From an uncultured Anaerolineaceae bacterium (GTDB taxonomy: Bacteria > Chloroflexota > Anaerolineae > Promineifilales > Promineifilaceae), in assembly GCA_937967805.1 (NCBI GenBank), contig CALBTC010000486.1, positions 1 through 30,075 on the forward strand: a stretch of DNA of 30,075 nucleotides, in the 5' to 3' direction. This document shows positions 23,706-30,075 of the stretch, in pieces (positions within the stretch are counted from its first letter, which is position 1; each line of letters opens with the position of its first letter). The position numbers and the translations under genes were made by a program. A model generated the notes under the pieces. It searched no databases and was not told the DNA's origin. It worked only from the letters and a program-made list of their open reading frames with translations.

Positions 23706-24869
23706 TTAATCATCGTCGCCGTTGTTTTTGATGGCTTTGCCCAGCAAAGCCAAAAATGGACTGGCGGCAGCCACACCCAACCCGAGCCCAACGTTCGATT
23801 GAGTCGCCGGGGCAGCAGGCGCTGCTGCTCCCGCCGGACCTGAAGCGGCCGGTACGCTGCCGGGCACGCCGCTGCCGGCGCCACCGCCCAAGCCGCCCAA
23901 TGATTGATAGCGTAAACCGCCTGCCTGTGGTGTTTCGGCTGCTGCGGCCGTGCCAAACCCACCACCAAAGCTGCGCGGCACGTTGCCCCGGCCAAACGGA
24001 TCGCGAATGTCGCTGCTGGGAGACGAGCCGCTGCCGCTGCCGCCCCCACCGCTGCTCAAAGGGTCCGTTCCACCAGAGCCGGAGCCACCGCTGCCACCGC
24101 CCGAAAGCCCGCTTTCCGCACCGCCGCCACCGGATGCACTGCCGCCACCCGAGGCGCCACCGGCCGTCACGTCAGACAGCCAATCACGCGGAATGCCATA
24201 GTCATTGTAATTATCACTCATGTAGCCATTGAGCGAATCGGTCACGCCAGAAAGCCAGTCGCGGGGAATGCCATAGTCGTTACTGTTGGCGCCAAAGCCT
24301 GATGCGCCGCCAAAGAGATCGCCACTGAACAGACCGCCACCCAGCCCACTCCCCGGTAAACTGCTGCCAAAAAATGAATCGCTCAACGAACCCCCTCCGC
24401 TAAAACCAGCGCCACCAGTCCCTGCGCCACCAAAACCATTGCTGTTAAGGAGCCCTTCCAGGCCAGCAAAGCCTGCGGCTGCACCACCGGCACCAAATGC
24501 GCCGGTGGCACCACCAGAAGCCCCGGCCCCCGCTGCCGCACCAACACCGCCGGCGCCGGCCGCTGCGCCACCATCCCGGAACGAAGAGGAGGCTTCTTCA
24601 TCGGCCTGCTGCATGACGTTGGCAATCTGGTTAGACACCCGGTTGGCTTCAGCCAACGCTTCCGCCAGCCGCTGCACGGCGGGCAAAATCTCGCTGTTCA
24701 TCTCGTTAAAAAAGGCATCGGAGCCTTTGCCAATCCAGCCGCCACTTTCTAAGGGATTCATGGCGCCGCGAACGGCCGTCAACAACGCCTCAATTGCCTC
24801 TGACTGCTGCCCAAATTTGTCGGCAACTTGCTGCAACGCTTCATAATCAACGCGAATCACTTCGGTCAT
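23706..24869 (-). CDS. WXG100-family protein with long Gly/Ser-rich extension and C-terminal hydrophobic segment
   Basis: 387 residues. Residues 1-97 form the WXG100 helical hairpin, with the turn SGGWIGKGSDAFFNEM (Trp45, Gly47). At the end of helix 2 is MQQADEEASSSF, matching QQAEEEASAPF of the other WXG100 protein; no YxxxD/E signal is seen. The remaining 290 residues are very rich in Gly, Ala and Ser and look disordered. They contain a duplicated NDYGIPRDWLS (197-207 and 222-232) and end in a hydrophobic stretch (VGLGLGVAAASPFLALLGKAI) with an Asp tail. ATG overlaps the stop of the upstream Ub/FHA gene (ATGA), and GGAGG lies about 6 nt before it. It may be a secreted filament, a pore or a membrane-anchored substrate. 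Confidence 0.88.
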   Translation of the reverse strand: MTEVIRVDYEALQQVADKFGQQSEAIEALLTAVRGAMNPLESGGWIGKGSDAFFNEMNSEILPAVQRLAEALAEANRVSNQIANVMQQADEEASSSFRDGGAAAGAGGVGAAAGAGASGGATGAFGAGGAAAGFAGLEGLLNSNGFGGAGTGGAGFSGGGSLSDSFFGSSLPGSGLGGGLFSGDLFGGASGFGANSNDYGIPRDWLSGVTDSLNGYMSDNYNDYGIPRDWLSDVTAGGASGGGSASGGGGAESGLSGGGSGGSGSGGTDPLSSGGGGSGSGSSPSSDIRDPFGRGNVPRSFGGGFGTAAAAETPQAGGLRYQSLGGLGGGAGSGVPGSVPAASGPAGAAAPAAPATQSNVGLGLGVAAASPFLALLGKAIKNNGDDD

Positions 24870-25525
24870 GTCTGGCCTCCATTACGATACTGACGCACGA
24901 TAAATTTAAGGGTGATGTTGCTGCGCTCTAGCTGGATAAGATCGCCGTGCTGCAACGGCCGTTTCCCCTCCCCCACCGCTTCTACAGCACCTTCCTCATG
25001 TTTCACCGTCGTGGGATTGCGCGACAGGCTTTCGATGAAAAAACGGCCGTTCTGTTCCGTAATCTGCGCATGGCGGCGCGACACCCGCAGCCCCGTTTTG
25101 TACGATTCCAGATCAACAGCAATCCGGTCATCGTGCGGCTGGTTTTTGTCCGGGCGGCCAATGATGGCCGGCAGCCAGTGCAGCTTATACACTTTGCCGT
25201 TGGCCACGTCGCGCAGGTAGGCAGCCTGGCTGGGACGTTTGGTGCCGGGAGGTAACGGCCGTTCTACTTCCAGCAGCTTCAGGCGAGACTCATTGGCCAC
25301 CTGCTGGGCCAACTGCACGTCTTCTTCCAGGGCAGTTCCCTCATCGTCGGCCGGAACCAAACGGTAATCGGCCGAACTGTCGCTTAAATATTCCAGCTCC
25401 TGAAACTCTTGCAAAATGGCATCGACCAATTCAGGTGGTTTCAGATTGGGCAGAGGTTTGGCCCACTGTGCCGGTTTTTCAAAGACATCTATGCGCAAAT
25501 CAAGCCGCTTCTGGTTTGTGCTCAT
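24866..25525 (-). CDS. Ubiquitin-like (YukD/EsaB-type) plus FHA domain fusion protein
   Basis: 219 residues from ATG 25523-25525, because AGGAG (25533-25537) is 7 nt upstream. A TTG at 25574-25576 would start inside the intergenic hairpin. Residues 6-92 look like a beta-grasp ubiquitin-like fold (LDLRIDVF ... YRLVPADDEGTALEEDVQLA ... LKLLEVE), as in YukD/EsaB and the EccD N-terminus of type VII systems. Residues 113-211 are an FHA domain with IGR (Gly123, Arg124), SRRH (149-152) and Asn170. FHA domains bind phospho-threonine partners. It sits directly after the ATPase and shares a 4-bp overlap with the WXG100 gene, so it is part of the core machine. It would link kinase signals to the secretion ATPase. 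Confidence 0.85.
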   Translation of the reverse strand: MSTNQKRLDLRIDVFEKPAQWAKPLPNLKPPELVDAILQEFQELEYLSDSSADYRLVPADDEGTALEEDVQLAQQVANESRLKLLEVERPLPPGTKRPSQAAYLRDVANGKVYKLHWLPAIIGRPDKNQPHDDRIAVDLESYKTGLRVSRRHAQITEQNGRFFIESLSRNPTTVKHEEGAVEAVGEGKRPLQHGDLIQLERSNITLKFIVRQYRNGGQT

Positions 25526-25532
25526 CATTTCG

Positions 25533-25537
25533 CTCCT
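25533..25537 (-). promoter_or_regulatory. Ribosome binding site deciding the Ub/FHA start
   Basis: The minus strand reads AGGAG, 7 nt before ATG 25523-25525 and 4 nt before a second ATG at 25526-25528. The first spacing is better. Confidence 0.65.
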
Positions 25538-25544
25538 GAGAAAG

Positions 25545-25600
25545 AACCTCCCGCAGGTTTCGTAAACGGCCATCAAACTGGCCAGAACCTGCGGGAGGTT
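25545..25600 (-). terminator. 15-bp inverted repeat between the secretion ATPase and Ub/FHA genes
   Basis: AACCTCCCGCAGGTT (25545-25559) and AACCTGCGGGAGGTT (25586-25600) are exact inverted repeats around a 26-nt loop, 5 bp past the stop of the ATPase. On the minus strand the A-run precedes the stem, and no T-run follows, so it is a weak intrinsic terminator in that direction. It may partly separate the large ATPase gene from the downstream genes. Confidence 0.5.
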
Positions 25601-25605
25601 GCAGT

Positions 25606-28600
25606 TTATTTTTTATCGGCTTCTTCTTTGGGCAGTTCCGGGAAGTAGCCTTCGGCTGCATCAAAAATCTCTTTGGCCGACGTGCCAAAGATCGATAAAT
25701 CATCCATGCCCGTTTCAGCTTTGAGGGCGTCTTCAACAAATTTGCGCAGAACGGCCGTATCGTCCCAATTGGCAATTTCGGCCCCCTGTCCATTTTTCTG
25801 CTTGTAGATGATGCGTTTAAGCAAATCAATCACCGGTTTTGTCTGGCTGTCCACCGCAGCGCCATCGGCACTGGCGCCCGGCAGCGGCTGCGACCACGCC
25901 GCTTTGGCCGCTTTTTTGTGCTGCCGGCAAATCTTGTCTACCCAGGTGTCCAGCGCCTGGGCCACCCGCGCTTCATCCTCATCCATATCGCCGGTTAACG
26001 GCTCGCCGATGCCTTCGCCCTGATACGGCGAGGCCACTTGCAGCAGCGTGGCGTAGCCGGAGCGCACTATGAAGCCGCGGCCGGTGGTCAGCTCTTTTTC
26101 ACCGCGCAGCGCCGGGGGTGTTTTGATCACGCCCAGGGTGTTGATCGATTGGCCCGTGCGCAAGCCGATGCCGTAGTTGGACGCTTTAATCCGCTGGCGC
26201 AGAGCACTGCTGCTGTCCAGACTGCCGGCAACGATAAAATGTAGTCCCTCACGGCCGTACCGCCGGGCCATCGCCGCCAGTTCCCGCGGCACCTCGCGCA
26301 TTCGCTCCGTTTCTTCTACAAAGTCATCAAAATTGTCGATGATAATAAACAGTTCGCGGTTGTTATCCTCACGCGTCAGGGCTTCGCACTCGTTTTTGAG
26401 TGTGGGCAGCAGCGCCTCCAGCTCTTCGGCTTCATGAACGGCCGTTACCACATGGGGCAAATCGACCAGACTCTTTTCCCCGCCATACGTCACAAACCGG
26501 CTTTGCAAATCTACCAGCAGCAGCATCATTTGCTCAGGCGAATGGCGATAGGTGAGCGACAACACCCAGTTATAGAGCGCCGTTGTCTTGCCGGAGAGCG
26601 GCGGACCGACCACGGCAAAGTGCGGCCCCATCCGTTTCAAGTCAAACAAAGCCGGCTGGAGCATCACATTTTGCCCCAGCACGCCCTGCAATCGTTTGGT
26701 TCGCCTGTCGCCAACCGCTTGCAGCATATCGATGAGCGGTACCATGTCTGGCAAAATCTCGATTCCGTCCGGCAAATTGCTGCCAAACGCCGGCGTGGCG
26801 GCGATCTGCTCCTGCATGTGCTGGGCCATCAGGCGCAGTTCGTCTCCCTCAGTGCGATCGTCTCGCCCGTCCAGTTCATCAAAAATGCCTACCGGTTGGG
26901 CAGCGTGGAACAGCAACGGCCGTCGGCCCACGCGAATGTAGCCCCGTCCGGCGATGTCATCAATCTCAATCGCGCCGCGCCCCACAATGTCCATGTAGCG
27001 GTCCGGATTGCTCTGCTTAAACGTGATGCGCTCGCCAAACAGATTGTACAGCTTGCTGGGCATACTGTTGGGCGCGTTGCCCGTCACCACAAAGGCGATG
27101 CCCACGCTGAGCGAGCGGCGTATCAGCGGCATGACCGTGTTTTCCAGCAGGGTTTCGTAGTTCTCGCGCAGTTCGGCAATGTTGTCGATGGCCACTAAAA
27201 CGGCCGGAACCGGCTCCTGGGGATGGCGCTCATTGTATTCGTACAAATTGCTGGCATCGGCGCTGCTAAACAGATTTTGCCGCTCATCCACCATCCGGCC
27301 CAGCTTGTCCAGCAGCCGCTGCAGCCGCTCCTCGTACGCCTCCTCATCGGAGTAAATCACCGCGCCAACGTGGGGCAGGTCCTCCAGGTTGCGGAAATTG
27401 CGCCCGCCCAGGTCCAGCACATAAACGTGCAGCTCCGCCGGAGAGTGGGTGCTCACCAGCGAGGTAACAAGCGTGCGAATAAAGGAGGTTTTACCCCAGC
27501 CGGAATCGCCAAAAACGGCCAGGTGGCCCCGGCTCAAATCGAAGCGCAGCGGCCCCTGCCACGCTTCTACCGGATTGTCCAGCAGGCCGGCCACCGGACG
27601 CATCGCTTCTTCACGCCAGTTCATACCCGGCCAGAGGTGTTCCGTGTCGCCGTTGAGCCAGTCGGTTACGGCCGTTGTCAACGTAAACCATTCATTCTTT
27701 TGCGCATCAAACAGGGGCGACTGCAAGCTAAATTGCTCCGGCAAAAAGCCCGGCCACGGCTTGCGCGCCATAACCCCGTTGACCAATTGTGATGTGATGG
27801 AAACGGCCGCATCAAAAAACTTGGGTACATCTTCATTGGTTTCGGCCGTCACCACCGTCTCGCGCTCCGGCCATTCAACTGGCGCGTCCCGCTCGTCCGG
27901 CTGGTTCTCGCCCGTCCACGACACCTGGATCAGCTCCAGATTTTCGTTGCCCACCTGCAAATAGCCGCGACCCGGCATCCCGTTAGGCAGCAGCGCCGCA
28001 TCGGGACGGCGCAGCATTTCACGGCTGGTGTCCAGCTCCTCCACCCGCAGGCAGAGACGCAGCTTGATGTTGGCCCGCATCTGGTCCGTCACCCCCTTGG
28101 GCCGCTGCGAGGCCAGGATCAGGTTCACGCCCTGGGCTCGGCCCACGCGGGTGATGCTTTCCAGCTCGGCGCGATATTCGGGATTGTCGTCGATCATCTC
28201 TGAATATTCGTCAATAATCACAAAGAGGTGAGGATACGATTCACCGGTCAGATGCAGCCCTTTGCTGCGGTACTCCACAATGTCCTTGGTGCCCGTTTCG
28301 GCATTCAGCCGCTGCCGCCGGCGCATTTCGGCATTGATGGCAGCAAACATGCGGTTAACGGCCGCTTTGTTCAAATTCGTCACAATGTCCACACAATGGG
28401 GCAGTTTTTCAAACGGCTTAAACGCGCCGCCGCCCTTGTAATCCACCAGGACAAAGTTCAAAATATCGGGCGAATAGTTCAGCGCCAGCCCTACGATCAT
28501 CGTCATCAACAGTTCGGATTTACCGGAACCGGTGCCGCCGGCAATGAGGCCGTGCACGCCGTCCCGCTTGGCCTCAAAGCGCAGCTCCCGCTGCCGGTTA

Positions 28601-30075
28601 CCTGAGGTGATGCCCAGCACCACGCGCAGCCAATCCGCCTCTTCGGCCGAGCCGGTCTGCGCCCAGACGCGGGCCGTTTCCCGCCGCAAATCATCCAGGA
28701 AGCTTTTTTCCTGGCTAATCTTGAGAATTTCTGACTGCACCTGGCGATAGGACGACGTTTTGGGCAAGGCATCAATGCGCAGCGGCGGCTGACCCGACCA
28801 CGCTTTGGCCCCCAGCTTGTCCATCTGCTCGCCCAGCGCCCGAATCGCCCGCGCTTCATCTTGCAACTGGCCCTGCTCGTCAAAGCGGCCCGCGCCGATG
28901 GCAATCTGGAACTCCAGCGGCTGCCGCCCCACCCGCACGTAGCCGCGCCCGGCAATTTCATCCACCTCGGTGACGTTGCCGCCCACCACAATGCGGTATT
29001 GGGCATTGTCGGACAGGCGCAGGGTGAGCCGCTCGGTGAACAGGCTGTACAGCTTGCTAGACAGCTCGTTGGTGCGCGTGGCCGAGATGACAAAATGCAG
29101 GCCGTACGCCTTGGCCTGCCGCACCAGCAGCACCAGGGCTTCCAGCAGATTGTCGTCTTCGGCCGTTTGGTTGGGGTTGCCAAAGCTTTCAATGTATTCG
29201 GCAAAATTATCAATCACCACCAGAATGGCCGGTTCGATGCGATCCGGGTGCTGCACGTTGTATTCATACAGCGTGGAAACGCCCGCCTCACTAAATACCC
29301 GTTTGCGCCGATCGACAATGTCGTTCAGCTCGCGCAGAAGCTGCTGGATGCGCTCTTCGTAGCCGCGCTCGTCGGGCATGATGATGGTGCCCACGTGGGG
29401 CAGCGCCTTGAGCAGTTCCAGGTTGCGCCCGCCCAGGTCCAGCACGTGGGCCTGGAACTCATCGGGCGAGTGGGTTGCCGCCAGACTAACGATGAGGGTG
29501 CGCATGAAGGTGGTTTTGCCCCAGCCAGACGCGCCGAAGAGGACAAAATGGCCTTTGGTGAGATCAACGATCAGGGGCAATTGGCTGGCGTTGTAGGGGT
29601 CATCCGCCAGGCCGACGATGGCCCGCATGGCGGTTTCTTTCCAGTTCATGCCGTGCCAGCTTACCTTGCCCTCTTGCCAATCTTGGATGAAGGGGTTGAG
29701 TTGAGACGGCCGTTCCTTCCGCCCCAACGTCATCAGCGGCACGTGCTTTTCTTGCATGTACGCCTCTACCAGGGGGGAAGACAAGGTGAGCTTGGTGGGT
29801 AAGAAGGGGGGCCAGGGGGTGCGCGGCCGTTCCTTTGTCAGCACCTCGTTGGCCAGACGAACCGCCATGTCATAAAACTTGGGCTTCTGCCCCCCTTCCG
29901 AACTTTCGGCGTCTTCAACCTCTTCACCCGTCCAGGCAATCTGGATCAATTCAATGTTTTCGTTGCCGATTTGCAAATAACCCCGCCCCGGCATCCCGCT
30001 GGGCAAAAAGGCGGCATCGGAACGGCGCAGCATTTCGCGGCTGGTATCAATCCCCTCCACGCGCAAACAAATGCG
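25606..30075 (-). CDS. EccC-like FtsK/SpoIIIE secretion ATPase, 5'-truncated at the window edge, with at least five modules
   Basis: The reading frame stays open through 30075, so the start lies outside; about 1489 residues are visible. Numbered from the TTG at 30064-30066, four P-loops are seen: GASGWGKTT (178-186), GGTGSGKSE (510-518), GDSGWGKTS (853-861) and GPPLSGKTT (1154-1162). The visible start is the end of an earlier module (LRVEGIDTSREMLRR), which makes at least five. Only the second P-loop module has the catalytic Walker B IIDEYS (617-622); the others have Asp-Asn (IDN at 285, 960; IIDN near 1244). Residues 1-405 repeat at 673-1070 at clear similarity (offset about 672), a duplicated catalytic/degenerate pair. 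EccC/EssC drive type VII export with usually three modules; the last one binds the substrate. No TM is visible here. Confidence 0.93.
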   Translation of the reverse strand, partial: RICLRVEGIDTSREMLRRSDAAFLPSGMPGRGYLQIGNENIELIQIAWTGEEVEDAESSEGGQKPKFYDMAVRLANEVLTKERPRTPWPPFLPTKLTLSSPLVEAYMQEKHVPLMTLGRKERPSQLNPFIQDWQEGKVSWHGMNWKETAMRAIVGLADDPYNASQLPLIVDLTKGHFVLFGASGWGKTTFMRTLIVSLAATHSPDEFQAHVLDLGGRNLELLKALPHVGTIIMPDERGYEERIQQLLRELNDIVDRRKRVFSEAGVSTLYEYNVQHPDRIEPAILVVIDNFAEYIESFGNPNQTAEDDNLLEALVLLVRQAKAYGLHFVISATRTNELSSKLYSLFTERLTLRLSDNAQYRIVVGGNVTEVDEIAGRGYVRVGRQPLEFQIAIGAGRFDEQGQLQDEARAIRALGEQMDKLGAKAWSGQPPLRIDALPKTSSYRQVQSEILKISQEKSFLDDLRRETARVWAQTGSAEEADWLRVVLGITSGNRQRELRFEAKRDGVHGLIAGGTGSGKSELLMTMIVGLALNYSPDILNFVLVDYKGGGAFKPFEKLPHCVDIVTNLNKAAVNRMFAAINAEMRRRQRLNAETGTKDIVEYRSKGLHLTGESYPHLFVIIDEYSEMIDDNPEYRAELESITRVGRAQGVNLILASQRPKGVTDQMRANIKLRLCLRVEELDTSREMLRRPDAALLPNGMPGRGYLQVGNENLELIQVSWTGENQPDERDAPVEWPERETVVTAETNEDVPKFFDAAVSITSQLVNGVMARKPWPGFLPEQFSLQSPLFDAQKNEWFTLTTAVTDWLNGDTEHLWPGMNWREEAMRPVAGLLDNPVEAWQGPLRFDLSRGHLAVFGDSGWGKTSFIRTLVTSLVSTHSPAELHVYVLDLGGRNFRNLEDLPHVGAVIYSDEEAYEERLQRLLDKLGRMVDERQNLFSSADASNLYEYNERHPQEPVPAVLVAIDNIAELRENYETLLENTVMPLIRRSLSVGIAFVVTGNAPNSMPSKLYNLFGERITFKQSNPDRYMDIVGRGAIEIDDIAGRGYIRVGRRPLLFHAAQPVGIFDELDGRDDRTEGDELRLMAQHMQEQIAATPAFGSNLPDGIEILPDMVPLIDMLQAVGDRRTKRLQGVLGQNVMLQPALFDLKRMGPHFAVVGPPLSGKTTALYNWVLSLTYRHSPEQMMLLLVDLQSRFVTYGGEKSLVDLPHVVTAVHEAEELEALLPTLKNECEALTREDNNRELFIIIDNFDDFVEETERMREVPRELAAMARRYGREGLHFIVAGSLDSSSALRQRIKASNYGIGLRTGQSINTLGVIKTPPALRGEKELTTGRGFIVRSGYATLLQVASPYQGEGIGEPLTGDMDEDEARVAQALDTWVDKICRQHKKAAKAAWSQPLPGASADGAAVDSQTKPVIDLLKRIIYKQKNGQGAEIANWDDTAVLRKFVEDALKAETGMDDLSIFGTSAKEIFDAAEGYFPELPKEEADKK

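Larger units (their letters stand above)
572..29713. repeat. Highly iterated palindrome ACGGCCGT, 54 copies by hand count
   Basis: The 8-bp palindrome starts at 572, 1093, 1801, 2276, 2375, 2558, 2962, 3880, 4374, 4674, 4740, 4933, 5135, 5523, 8789, 9233, 9284, 9386, 9736, 10608, 11431, 12115, 14043, 14391, 14409, 14631, 15086, 15905, 16452, 16500, 16617, 16792, 17132, 17461, 18230, 18428, 18821, 19326, 19845, 21077, 21764, 22895, 23117, 23414, 24772, 24955, 25043, 25255, 25751, 26251, 26438, 26916, 27668 and 29706. Nearly all are inside genes, in several reading frames, often read as Thr-Ala-Val or Asn-Gly-Arg. A chance level would be about half a copy (30075/65536). Confidence 0.9.

Noticed and set aside
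25526..25576. TTG-extended start of the Ub/FHA protein
   Set aside because: The start would lie inside the inverted repeat at 25545-25600 and has no ribosome site; ATG 25525 does.
25601..25616. T-run after the 25545-25600 stem as a plus-strand intrinsic terminator
   Set aside because: No plus-strand gene precedes it; all genes from 13961 to 30075 are on the minus strand. The T-run is the end of the ATPase coding sequence.
30064..30066. TTG as the true start of the secretion ATPase
   Set aside because: The frame continues to the window edge, and the residues before it (R-I-C-L-R) match the internal copy (R-L-C-L-R), so the gene is cut by the window.

Overview
The window looks like a chromosomal segment of a Chloroflexota bacterium (Anaerolineae/Caldilineae type). 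This is an inference from protein style, not from a marker gene. The signs are many membrane Ser/Thr kinases with Pro/Thr-rich 'TPTATPT'-type linkers, secreted proteins carrying a 'YLPxxxxNY' segment followed by a PPC-like domain, and a WXG100 secretion locus. No rRNA, tRNA, CRISPR array, transposase or integrase was seen.

Layout. (A) 30075 down to 13961, minus strand: eleven co-oriented genes with gaps of at most 80 bp. In transcription order they are a 5'-truncated EccC/FtsK-SpoIIIE secretion ATPase with at least five ATPase modules, a ubiquitin-like+FHA protein, a WXG100 protein, an EspG-like protein, a second WXG100 protein, a second EspG-like protein, a single-pass membrane protein, a four-TM FHA protein, a membrane PP2C phosphatase, and two receptor Ser/Thr kinases. 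(B) 10543-13951, plus strand: two secreted beta-propeller-like proteins with PPC-like C-termini. (C) 10308 down to 52, minus strand: four more receptor kinases, interrupted by a secreted NHL-propeller protein.

How the genes may work together (inference). The ATPase, ubiquitin-like protein, two WXG100 proteins and two putative chaperones form the core of a type VII-like secretion system. FHA domains, a PP2C phosphatase and six kinases with extracytoplasmic sensor domains (SH3-like, PD40 propeller, novel beta domain) would couple secretion to phospho-threonine signalling. The four-TM FHA protein has a cytoplasmic tail with five Thr-x-x-Asp sites, a plausible phospho-switch. EccB/EccD/EccE-type membrane parts are not visible and may lie upstream of position 30075.

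At DNA level the octamer palindrome ACGGCCGT occurs 54 times by hand count, against about half a copy expected by chance. It is missing from two AT-richer genes: the NHL gene and the seven-repeat secreted gene.
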